Shown: positions 1 to 6,752 of the stretch, one piece after another
Numbering within the stretch: position 1 is the first letter of the stretch
How the letters are laid out: each line of letters starts with the position of its first letter
Source: Clostridia bacterium
GTDB taxonomy: Bacteria > Bacillota > DSM-16504 > Desulfitibacterales > Desulfitibacteraceae
Reading direction: 5' to 3'
NCBI GenBank assembly: GCA_018333845.1
Contig: JAGXSK010000144.1
Span: 1-8,702 of the forward strand
DNA: 8,702 nt
Notes under the pieces: model-generated
The model's database searches: none
Seen by the model: only the letters and a program-made list of their open reading frames with translations
What the model was told of the DNA's origin: nothing
Program-made: the position numbers and the translations under genes

Positions 1-882
1 ATATCTTTAAAGACTGGTAAGGCTGTTGCCAATGCTTTAGTTAATCTTGGACATAATGTTAAATCTATTGACACCAAAGATGAATTTATTGAAGATCTCA
101 GAGCATTTCACCCCGACCTAGTTTTTATTGCTTTGCATGGTCCTTTAGGGGAAGATGGCGCTATGCAGGGATTATTAGAAATACTAGGTTATCCCTATAC
201 AGGTTGTGATGTACTTGCCAGCTCACTTGCCATGAACAAGATCTATACAAAAAGGATTTTAAAAGAAGCCCAAATTCCAACACCCAGATTCTCTGTTATC
301 AGGGAAAGGAATTATCTCATGAATCCTATAAAAACAGAGGATTTGCTATTAAAGGATTTAAATCTACCATTGGTCATAAAAGCTCCTAATCAGGGTTCAA
401 CTATTGGTATTTATTTCGCTAAACAAAGAAGTGATCTTAACATAATGATATTAGAAGCATTTAAATTTGAAAAAGAGATACTTATTGAAGAGTTTATTCA
501 TGGACGAGAGGTTACAGTAGCAATAATGGGAAACGAAGAACTTCAAATTCTGCCCATTATAGAGATTGTATCCCATACAGGAGTCTATGATTATACAGCT
601 AAATACACCAAGGGCATGAGTGATCATATTATACCAGCACGTCTTAGTAAAAGTGTCAGCAACATGATAAATATACTAGCAGAAAAAAGCTATCGATCTC
701 TAGGCTGCAGGGGATTTGCCAGGGTTGATTTTATAGTTGAGAATGATATAAACCCCTATGTTTTAGAAGTAAATACCATACCAGGCATGACTGAAACAAG
801 CTTATTTCCTGATGCTGCACTTAGTGCGGGCATCTCCTTTGACGAGTTAATTAATAGATTCATCCAATACGCTTTAGAATAA
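1..882 (+). CDS. ddl: D-alanine--D-alanine ligase, 5' end cut by window edge
   Basis: ATP-grasp ligase that joins two D-alanines into the dipeptide used by MurF for peptidoglycan precursors; cytoplasmic. The frame is open from base 1, giving 293 residues here. By comparison with E. coli DdlB (306 aa) about 17 N-terminal residues are missing, including the GGxSxEREI segment and its catalytic Glu; the window opens inside it (ISLKTGKAV). Visible motifs, numbered from base 1: ALHGPLGEDG (about 44-53); GSTIGI with the Ser of the substrate loop at 133; YDYTAKY around 196-202, the Tyr typical of D-Ala-D-Ala rather than D-Ala-D-Lac ligases; Mg-binding Asp243, Glu256 and Asn258, with the same spacing as DdlB Asp257/Glu270/Asn272; then the PGMTETSLFP signature. 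The TTG at 133 is an internal Leu of the ALHG motif, not a start. No clear terminator follows the stop. Family assignment is very secure. Confidence 0.95.
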   Translation: MSLKTGKAVANALVNLGHNVKSIDTKDEFIEDLRAFHPDLVFIALHGPLGEDGAMQGLLEILGYPYTGCDVLASSLAMNKIYTKRILKEAQIPTPRFSVIRERNYLMNPIKTEDLLLKDLNLPLVIKAPNQGSTIGIYFAKQRSDLNIMILEAFKFEKEILIEEFIHGREVTVAIMGNEELQILPIIEIVSHTGVYDYTAKYTKGMSDHIIPARLSKSVSNMINILAEKSYRSLGCRGFARVDFIVENDINPYVLEVNTIPGMTETSLFPDAALSAGISFDELINRFIQYALE

Positions 883-921
883 TCACATATTTAAAAAGTA
901 TTATGGACCCTTTATTTAAGA

Positions 922-950
922 TTGAAATTAGAATATATATCTTTTATAAT
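922..950 (+). promoter_or_regulatory. Sigma-A type promoter for the zinc-ribbon gene
   Basis: TTGAAA (922-927) and TATAAT (945-950) are separated by exactly 17 bases, in an AT-rich spacer. The -10 is a perfect consensus and the -35 matches 5 of 6. Transcription would begin near 957, leaving a leader of about 65 bases before the ATG at 1023. It lies 40 bases after the ddl stop, so the small gene can be expressed independently of ddl. Inferred from sequence only. Confidence 0.6.
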
Positions 951-1022
951 AACCATAAGATATGCAAATTTTATTAAAACCTATGGGGGCCATTGGAAGT
1001 TGAAGGGAGGGAAGAACCTTAG

Positions 1023-1208
1023 ATGGAGTTTTTCCGCTGTCAGTGTAAAAAAATTATCTGCCAGATAGAGAACGATACTATTATTATTAAATGCAGGCAC
1101 TGTAAAAGGTACATTCATATTAAGACTAATGGGATTAAAAACATTGAATATAGACTGACCCCTGATACTGAAGAAGGTCCAGCCTTGGTTGCAAATTTAA
1201 ATAAATAG
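1023..1208 (+). CDS. Small Com-like zinc-ribbon protein (61 aa)
   Basis: A 61-residue protein whose N-terminal half carries five cysteines: Cys6, Cys8, Cys13, Cys24 and Cys27. The layout, an aromatic/basic lead-in (FFRCQC), a lysine-rich knuckle, a short beta stretch (DTIIIKC) and a second knuckle CRHCKRY, resembles the Com family of small zinc-finger proteins. That family is named after phage Mu Com, an RNA-binding translational activator of mom. The first cysteine pair here is CxC rather than the usual CxxC, with Cys13 as a possible substitute ligand. The C-terminal half (about 35-61) has no motif I recognise. GGGAGG at 1005-1010, 12 bases before the ATG, supports this start, as does the promoter upstream. 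It is followed by its own hairpin. Function unknown: Com homologues also occur as stand-alone chromosomal genes, so nucleic-acid binding is an inference and no phage genes are nearby. Confidence 0.75.
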   Translation: MEFFRCQCKKIICQIENDTIIIKCRHCKRYIHIKTNGIKNIEYRLTPDTEEGPALVANLNK

Positions 1209-1216
1209 TTTTACAT

Positions 1217-1242
1217 TTAAAACCGGATAATCCCGGTTTTAA
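1217..1242 (+). terminator. Hairpin after the zinc-ribbon gene, probable weak terminator
   Basis: A perfect 10-base-pair stem, TTAAAACCGG (1217-1226) with CCGGTTTTAA (1233-1242), and a 6-base loop, starting 8 bases after the stop codon. The only T run (1237-1240) is inside the stem and is followed by AACTATTC, so termination may be incomplete. The symmetrical stem could act on either strand. Confidence 0.55.
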
Positions 1243-1269
1243 CTATTCTATAATTAAATTAAGTTAGGA

Positions 1270-1302
1270 TTGTTAAAAGGAAAATACCTATATAAATAGA
1301 AT
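1270..1302 (+). promoter_or_regulatory. Possible promoter for the UPF0182-nrdJ unit (weak)
   Basis: Two imperfect arrangements overlap here: TTGTTA (1270-1275) with TATAAA (1291-1296) at a short 15-base spacing, or TTAAAA (1273-1278) with TAGAAT (1297-1302) at 18 bases. A promoter is expected between the hairpin ending at 1242 and the start at 1340, and this is the best candidate, but neither version is close to consensus. Confidence 0.25.
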
Positions 1303-1339
1303 ATGTAAAGCTAGGCATTATTTTGAGGGAGGTTAAAAG

Positions 1340-4090
1340 ATGCAGTTTTTATTACGTCAGGGATTACTAGTAATATTTGCAGTAATAATAGGAATAGTGT
1401 ACGTTTTTAATTTTGCAGTTAAATTTTATGCCGACTTATTATGGTTTACAGCAATGGATTACCTTTCTGTTTTATATACCATTGTGTTATCCAACATGGG
1501 AGTAAGATTAATTTCTTTTGTCTTGTTGTTTCTGATATTTATTTTAAACCTTTTAATAACAATGAAATTTATCAATTTCGAAAAGGTTTTTGTTGAATAT
1601 AACAACAAGGATGTTATCCCCATTAAAGAGTACTTTCTCCAAAAGTTTTTTAATCGCAAGAAGCTGTTTTTAATCTATGTATTAATAAGCTTGTTCTTTG
1701 CATTTTTGTTTAGCGGTATAACAGCTAATCAATGGTTAACGGTACAAGCCTATTTTAATGCCAATGAGTTTGGAGTAACAGATCCAATTTTTAATAAAGA
1801 TGTTAGTTTCTATGTATTTACACTGCCATTCTATAGATTGTTATACATTTTGCTTATTTCTGCTGTAGTTGGCAGTGGTATACTAGTAGGTTTAGCTTAC
1901 TTTTTATTCACTCCAAGATATCAATTTAATCTTAAATTTAAAAACTTCAAGTTTCCACAACTGCACATATTCTTTATTGTTGCTTTGTTTTTTGTTTTAA
2001 AGTCATGGAGCTACAGGCTTAATGCCTTTGAGTTACTTAATTCCCAAAGAGGTGTTGTCTTTGGAGCCGGGTACACTGATGTAGTAGCTCAATTGCCGGC
2101 ATTTAACATTCTAGCCATTTTATCATTGGTTTTGGCTGCATTAATTATCATTAGTCTTTTAGTAAAAACCTACAAGATAATTCTAGGATCCATAATAATA
2201 TTTCTAGTCTCATCGATTTTGCTTGGGTCAGTAATCCCTTTTGCAGTGCAAAGGTTTAGAGTAGAACCAAATGAATTTGTCAGAGAGGCACCTTATTTAG
2301 AGCATAACATAGCTTACACCAGAAAGGCTTTTAATCTTGAAAGAATTAAAACTAAACCATTCCCTGTAAATAGGGACTTAACATGGCAGGATATTGAAAA
2401 CAACAGAAGCACCATTGATAATATTAGATTATGGGATCCACAACCTTTAAGACAGACCTTTGAACAGCTGCAAACTCTTAGGCTTTACTATAAGTTTAAG
2501 GATGTAGATATTGATCGTTACTGGATTGATGGTGCATACCGTCAAGTAATGCTGACGGCAAGGGAAATGGATCAGAGACAGCTTCAGCCCCAGGCCCAAA
2601 CCTGGATTAATCAAAGACTGCGCTACACCCATGGATATGGAGTGGTAATGTCTGCTGTTAATAAAACTACTAGTGAAGGGCTTCCATACTTTTTTATTAA
2701 AGATATCCCACCTCAATCAATATCACCCGAACTAGTAATAAGTCAACCATCAATATATTTTGGAGAATTAACTACTAATCAGGTAATTGTAAATACTAAT
2801 ACAAAGGAATTTCATTATCCTTCAGGCAACGACAATATTGAAACTACTTACAAAGGTACTGGTGGTGTACCCATTGATTCTTTTTTTAAAAGATTATTTT
2901 TTGCTATTTATCATGGTGATTTTAGATTAATTCTTACAAATGAATTAAATAACGACAGTAAAATACTTTATAACAGAGATCTGAATTCTATAGTAAAAAA
3001 AATAGCTCCCTTTCTAGTCTACGATTCTGATCCTTATATAGTAATTAGTGCTGGCAAACTTTACTGGATTAGGGATGCATATACTGTTACCAACATGTAC
3101 CCTTATTCGCAAACCTATGGAGGATTTAATTATATTCGAAATTCAGTTAAAGTCATTACTGATGCTTATAACGGGACTACCCAATTTTATATTAGTGACC
3201 CTACTGATCCAATTATTAAAACCTATAGTGACATTTTTCCTGAGCTGTTTAAACCAATGGAAGATATGCCTGATGGATTAAGACAGCACATTCGTTATCC
3301 TGTCTATTACTTTGGAGTGCAGGCCAGGATGCTGTCGCTATATCATATGCAAAATCCCCAGGTTTTCTATAACAGGGAAGATGCCTGGACTATTCCTCAA
3401 GAAATTTTCCAGGGTGATAGTCAGCTCATGGAGCCTTATTATATGATCATGCAGCTTCCAGGCCAGACTACTCCAGAGTTTATATTAATGCTGCCATTTA
3501 CTCCTTTAAACAGAGCCAATATGGTGTCATGGTTAGCCGCAAGGAGTGATGGTGATCATTACGGAAATCTCATATTATATCAGTTTCCTAAAGAGGGCCA
3601 TCTTTTTGGTCCAATGCAAATTGAAGCCAGAATAGATCAGGATTCTGAAATATCACAACAGTTAACACTATGGGATCAAAGAGGATCACAGGTTATAAGA
3701 GGCAATCTGCTGGTAATCCCTATAGAAAACTCCATACTCTATGTAGAGCCTGTATTTCTTCAAGCAGAACAAAGCAAAATGCCAGAACTGCGAAGAGTGA
3801 TAGTGGCTTATGGAGATCAGATTGTAATGGAGGAGACACTGGAGTTATCTCTTCAAGCCATCTTTGGAGAACGCCAGAGACCCGTTGCTATTGAAGATGA
3901 AGACCAGGATGAAGAAATAATCCATGATGAAACAACTAGTCAGTTAATAGCTAGAGCCAATAGATTGTTTTATGAAGCACTGGAAAGGCAAAAAAGTGGT
4001 GATTGGGCTGGCTATGGTAATGCATTAAAAGAACTGGAAAATGTTCTAAACAGACTTTCCAATATAAATGAAAATGATAACCAGGAGTAG
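1340..4090 (+). CDS. UPF0182 family integral membrane protein (COG1615)
   Basis: A 916-residue membrane protein of unknown function in the UPF0182 family, whose members are usually about 900-1000 residues, so it looks full length. The first 300 residues hold about seven hydrophobic spans (roughly 8-28, 54-75, 108-126, 162-190, 207-222, 254-275, 279-301). A large hydrophilic domain of about 600 residues follows, probably outside the membrane. Family-like segments include EAPYLEHNIAYTRKAFNL (316-333), a following TWQDIENN stretch and the LWDPQPLRQTF stretch. The C-terminus has an acidic patch (852-864) and then a predicted helical segment (LIARANRLFYEALERQKSGDW), also usual in the family. GAGGGAGG at 1325-1332 supports the ATG at 1340. 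The stop codon overlaps the ribosome binding site of nrdJ, so the two genes are very likely one transcript. No enzymatic or transport motif is visible and I assign no role. Confidence 0.9.
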   Translation: MQFLLRQGLLVIFAVIIGIVYVFNFAVKFYADLLWFTAMDYLSVLYTIVLSNMGVRLISFVLLFLIFILNLLITMKFINFEKVFVEYNNKDVIPIKEYFLQKFFNRKKLFLIYVLISLFFAFLFSGITANQWLTVQAYFNANEFGVTDPIFNKDVSFYVFTLPFYRLLYILLISAVVGSGILVGLAYFLFTPRYQFNLKFKNFKFPQLHIFFIVALFFVLKSWSYRLNAFELLNSQRGVVFGAGYTDVVAQLPAFNILAILSLVLAALIIISLLVKTYKIILGSIIIFLVSSILLGSVIPFAVQRFRVEPNEFVREAPYLEHNIAYTRKAFNLERIKTKPFPVNRDLTWQDIENNRSTIDNIRLWDPQPLRQTFEQLQTLRLYYKFKDVDIDRYWIDGAYRQVMLTAREMDQRQLQPQAQTWINQRLRYTHGYGVVMSAVNKTTSEGLPYFFIKDIPPQSISPELVISQPSIYFGELTTNQVIVNTNTKEFHYPSGNDNIETTYKGTGGVPIDSFFKRLFFAIYHGDFRLILTNELNNDSKILYNRDLNSIVKKIAPFLVYDSDPYIVISAGKLYWIRDAYTVTNMYPYSQTYGGFNYIRNSVKVITDAYNGTTQFYISDPTDPIIKTYSDIFPELFKPMEDMPDGLRQHIRYPVYYFGVQARMLSLYHMQNPQVFYNREDAWTIPQEIFQGDSQLMEPYYMIMQLPGQTTPEFILMLPFTPLNRANMVSWLAARSDGDHYGNLILYQFPKEGHLFGPMQIEARIDQDSEISQQLTLWDQRGSQVIRGNLLVIPIENSILYVEPVFLQAEQSKMPELRRVIVAYGDQIVMEETLELSLQAIFGERQRPVAIEDEDQDEEIIHDETTSQLIARANRLFYEALERQKSGDWAGYGNALKELENVLNRLSNINENDNQE

Positions 4091-4095
4091 GAGGA
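4090..4095 (+). promoter_or_regulatory. nrdJ ribosome binding site overlapping the UPF0182 stop codon
   Basis: GGAGGA begins on the last base of the upstream TAG stop and lies 7-8 bases before the nrdJ ATG at 4103. The position fixes the nrdJ start and suggests that ribosomes ending on the UPF0182 gene can help load nrdJ. Confidence 0.75.
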
Positions 4096-4102
4096 ATAAT
4101 CC

Positions 4103-6379
4103 ATGAACTTGACTGATAATGCTCGCAAAATTTTGGAGAAAAGGTATTTAATAAAAAAAGATGGAGTACCTATAGAAAAACCTGAAGATATGTTCCAAAG
4201 GGTAGCTAAATTTGTTGCAGAAGTTGAAACTTCCTTTGATCCAAAAATTTCAAAAGCTAAATTAAAGAAAATTGAAGATAAGTTTTACTCTCTATTGACA
4301 GAGTTTGACTTCATGCCAAATAGTCCAACCTTGATGAATGCGGGTAGGGACCTTGGTCAGTTATCTGCATGCTTTGTACTACCTGTAATGGATAGTATGG
4401 AAGGAATTTTTACAGCTGTAAAGGATGCAGCTTTAATTCATAAAAGCGGTGGCGGAACAGGCTTTTCTTTCTCGAGAATCAGACCCAAAAATAGCCCTGT
4501 CAAATCAACTGGTGGTGTGGCTTCTGGTCCTGTCTCCTTTATGAAGGTATTTAATTCTGCTACAGAGGCCATCAAGCAGGGTGGAACCCGTAGAGGTGCT
4601 AATATGGGCATACTCAGTGTTGACCATCCGGATATACTTGAATTCATAACATGTAAACAAAACAATACTGACCTTACAAATTTTAATATTTCTGTCGGTC
4701 TAACCAAAGAATTCATGGAAGCATTAGAAAATGATGACTACTACGACCTGAAATTTAATGGAACAGTATATGATAAGTATAAGGCTAAAAATGTATTTGA
4801 TTTAATTGTTGAAAAAGCATGGTCCAATGGTGAACCGGGAATTGTCTTCTTGGACAGGTTAAATGCTGATAATCCTACCCCAGAACTTGGTGCTATAGAG
4901 GCAACTAATCCATGTGGTGAACAGCCATTACTTGGATATGAGGCATGTAATTTAGGATCAATAAACTTAGAGAATATTTATGACAATGGTACAATAAACT
5001 GGGACAAGCTTGAAGATATTGTTATCTGGTCAATGAGATTCTTAGATAATGTAATAGAAGCAAATAAATTTCCTTTGGAAAAGATTCAGGAAATGGTACA
5101 GGGAAATCGAAAAGTTGGTTTAGGAGTAATGGGTTGGGCCAATCTGCTATTTAAATTGCAGATTCCATATAATTCACAGGAAGCCATTGACCTGGCTGAA
5201 AAGGTTATGGGTTTTATAAATGCCAAAGCCCATGCAGCTTCAGCCTCACTAGCCGAGGAAAGGGGAAACTTCCCAAATATAAACCAGAGTATTTACAAAG
5301 GCAGTTTAATGAGAAATGCTACCAGTACTACAATAGCTCCAACTGGAACTATCAGTATGATTGCAGGGACCTCCTCTGGTATTGAGCCAGCCTTTTCAAT
5401 AGCCTATACGAAGAATGTGTTAGATGGGGCCAACCTGGTAGAGGTCAATCCTGTATTTGAAGCTTATGTGAAAGCAAATTATTTCCCTGAGGAGAGTAAA
5501 ATCATTATTGAAAAAGCTGCCAGGGCTGGCAGCGTTGAAGATATTAATGAGCTGCCTGAAAACATTCGAAAAGTATTTGTTACAGCGTTAGAAATTGAAC
5601 CTGAATGGCACATTAAAATGCAGGGAGCTTTCCAAAAATATTGTGATAATGCTGTATCAAAAACCGTTAATTTCCCAAATGAAGCAACTAAAGAAGATGT
5701 TAGGAAGGTTTATATGCTAGCTTATAAGCTAGGCTGCAAAGGTGTTACTGTATATCGAACAGGCAGCAGGGAAGAAGAAGTGTTAATTAAGGGCAATAAG
5801 GGAAGATGTGAACCATCTGCTGTAAAAGTTGAAAAACTGCATCCACGACCAAGACCTAAAAGAACCGTTGGTGTAACAGAACAGGTTAGTACAGGCTGTG
5901 GCAGAATGTATATTACTGTAAATTATGATCAAGAAGGGCTTATCGAGACATTTATTACCACAGGATCCTCCGGAGGTTGTAGTGGATTTACAGAGGGCGT
6001 AAGCAGACTCATATCCCTGGCTTTAAGAGCTAATATTTCTCCAGATGCCATAATAGATCAGCTCACATCAGTAAGCTGTCCTACATTTCTTAGAAGAAAA
6101 GCCAACAACAACAATTTGATAGGCAAATCGTGCCCGGATATTATTGGAAGAATTCTTACCCAGGAATCAGAGTTTATAAAGGATAATAAGGATGTTAAAA
6201 CAATAATCAATAATACTGTATCAGAACTAAGTGCTACATCTGAAAAGCTGGCCTCCATATATGAAACCTTAACAGAGAATGAACTCATATTCTTGGGTAT
6301 TTGCCCAGATTGCAAGGAAAAGCTTACCTTTGCTGAAGGATGCCTGAAATGCAATTGCGGCTTTAGCAAGTGCGGGTAA
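4103..6379 (+). CDS. nrdJ: Adenosylcobalamin-dependent (class II) ribonucleoside-diphosphate reductase
   Basis: Reduces ribonucleotides to deoxyribonucleotides using a thiyl radical generated from coenzyme B12; cytoplasmic, and independent of oxygen. The 758-residue protein has the NrdJ layout. Substrate and effector motifs are NSPTLMNAG (73-81) and SGGGTGFSFSRIRP (115-128). The active-site motif is NPCGEQPL, with Asn269, Cys271 and Glu273. The redox partners are probably Cys90 and Cys282; the 11-residue step from Cys271 to Cys282 matches Cys322/Cys333 of the Thermotoga maritima enzyme. APTGTISMIAGTSSG follows at 412-426. The C-terminus carries a TSCPD-type domain (about 590-690, with KSCPDIIGRIL) and a cysteine-rich tail (734-757: CPDC, CLKCNC, FSKCG) that would relay electrons from thioredoxin. 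No ATP-cone is visible at the N-terminus, so dATP feedback through such a domain is not expected. No NrdR boxes or B12 riboswitch are seen upstream. It is closed by a strong terminator. Confidence 0.97.
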   Translation: MNLTDNARKILEKRYLIKKDGVPIEKPEDMFQRVAKFVAEVETSFDPKISKAKLKKIEDKFYSLLTEFDFMPNSPTLMNAGRDLGQLSACFVLPVMDSMEGIFTAVKDAALIHKSGGGTGFSFSRIRPKNSPVKSTGGVASGPVSFMKVFNSATEAIKQGGTRRGANMGILSVDHPDILEFITCKQNNTDLTNFNISVGLTKEFMEALENDDYYDLKFNGTVYDKYKAKNVFDLIVEKAWSNGEPGIVFLDRLNADNPTPELGAIEATNPCGEQPLLGYEACNLGSINLENIYDNGTINWDKLEDIVIWSMRFLDNVIEANKFPLEKIQEMVQGNRKVGLGVMGWANLLFKLQIPYNSQEAIDLAEKVMGFINAKAHAASASLAEERGNFPNINQSIYKGSLMRNATSTTIAPTGTISMIAGTSSGIEPAFSIAYTKNVLDGANLVEVNPVFEAYVKANYFPEESKIIIEKAARAGSVEDINELPENIRKVFVTALEIEPEWHIKMQGAFQKYCDNAVSKTVNFPNEATKEDVRKVYMLAYKLGCKGVTVYRTGSREEEVLIKGNKGRCEPSAVKVEKLHPRPRPKRTVGVTEQVSTGCGRMYITVNYDQEGLIETFITTGSSGGCSGFTEGVSRLISLALRANISPDAIIDQLTSVSCPTFLRRKANNNNLIGKSCPDIIGRILTQESEFIKDNKDVKTIINNTVSELSATSEKLASIYETLTENELIFLGICPDCKEKLTFAEGCLKCNCGFSKCG

Positions 6380-6390
6380 ACTAAAACATT

Positions 6391-6418
6391 AAAACACCTG
6401 GGCTACCCAGGTGTTTTT
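6391..6418 (+). terminator. Rho-independent terminator of the UPF0182-nrdJ unit
   Basis: A perfect 12-base-pair stem, AAAACACCTGGG (6391-6402) with CCCAGGTGTTTT (6406-6417), a 3-base loop (CTA) and a run of five T at 6414-6418. It lies 11 bases after the nrdJ stop. The A run on the 5' side would also make it usable on the - strand. Confidence 0.92.
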
Positions 6419-6477
6419 GGGATTTGAAGAATTCATTATTTGCACTATGCGCAGACTATTAAAACAAAAACAAGCCA

Positions 6478-6484
6478 AAAGGAG
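6478..6484 (+). promoter_or_regulatory. Ribosome binding site of the 38-residue membrane protein gene
   Basis: AAAGGAG ends 8 bases before the ATG at 6493, a good match to the 16S anti-Shine-Dalgarno at normal spacing. It is the main evidence, together with the protein's composition, that the short frame is a gene. Confidence 0.6.
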
Positions 6485-6492
6485 TGCAAAAA

Positions 6493-6609
6493 ATGGATTG
6501 GTTTATAATCTGGTTATTTGCTGAATACGGATTGGTTTTATTTGTAGTGGGATTAGCTGTTCTTCTATTCTTTGCCTTTCTGCTATATAATAAGAAAAGA
6601 AGAGCTTAA
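6493..6609 (+). CDS. 38-residue single-span membrane microprotein
   Basis: An ATG-started frame of 38 codons ending in TAA. The protein opens MDWFIIWLFAEYG, continues with one long hydrophobic stretch (about residues 14-32) and ends in a basic tail, YNKKRRA. This is the profile of a single-pass membrane peptide with its C-terminus on the cytoplasmic side by the positive-inside rule. An AAAGGAG site sits at the right distance. It stands alone between the nrdJ terminator and the dehydrogenase gene, on the same strand as both, 143 bases before the latter. I recognise no family. It could be a small accessory subunit, a type I toxin-like peptide, or a membrane regulator; nothing in the sequence separates these, and no antisense RNA gene is evident. 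Confidence 0.6.
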   Translation: MDWFIIWLFAEYGLVLFVVGLAVLLFFAFLLYNKKRRA

Positions 6610-6752
6610 TTTACTGATTTAGATAGAGTTTTCAGGATCTCTTCAATAAATAATTTTTTATAAACATATCATAACACAATAGCCAGGAATCTGCCACATG
6701 GGGTCAGACTATTAATTTTAAAAAAACACATAAAGAGAGGAGAATACAAAAT
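6610..6752 (+). other. Intergenic leader of the dehydrogenase gene, with a possible repeat fragment
   Basis: AT-rich gap of 143 bases with no usable frame and no clear terminator after the microprotein gene. I find no convincing -35/-10 pair, so the dehydrogenase may share a transcript with the microprotein. Positions 6699-6716 (TGGGGTCAGACTATTAAT) resemble a dispersed motif I associate with the edges of repeat or transposase-linked elements in many bacteria; this is recollection, not a search result. The dehydrogenase ribosome binding site AGGAG is at 6738-6742. Confidence 0.4.

Noticed and set aside
133..882. Start of the ligase gene at TTG 133
   Set aside because: The frame is open back to base 1 and codes for the conserved Ddl N-terminal region; the TTG is the Leu of the ALHGPLGEDG motif.
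903..977. 24-codon frame in the gap after ddl
   Set aside because: No ribosome binding site, it overlaps the promoter at 922-950, and the peptide has no distinctive features.
1285..1300. NrdR-box-like AT-rich palindrome
   Set aside because: Only about half of the 16-base consensus positions fit and there is no second box; AT-rich leaders give such matches by chance.
1459..1659. Antisense frames inside the UPF0182, nrdJ and dehydrogenase genes (for example 1459-1659, 4438-4716, 6058-6369, 7397-7687)
   Set aside because: They lie wholly within well-supported genes of the opposite strand, with no family resemblance; they are composition shadows.
3048..3281. Same-strand alternative-frame frames within the UPF0182 gene (3048-3281, 3670-3894)
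   Set aside because: Nested in a continuous, family-matching reading frame; no sign of a frameshift.
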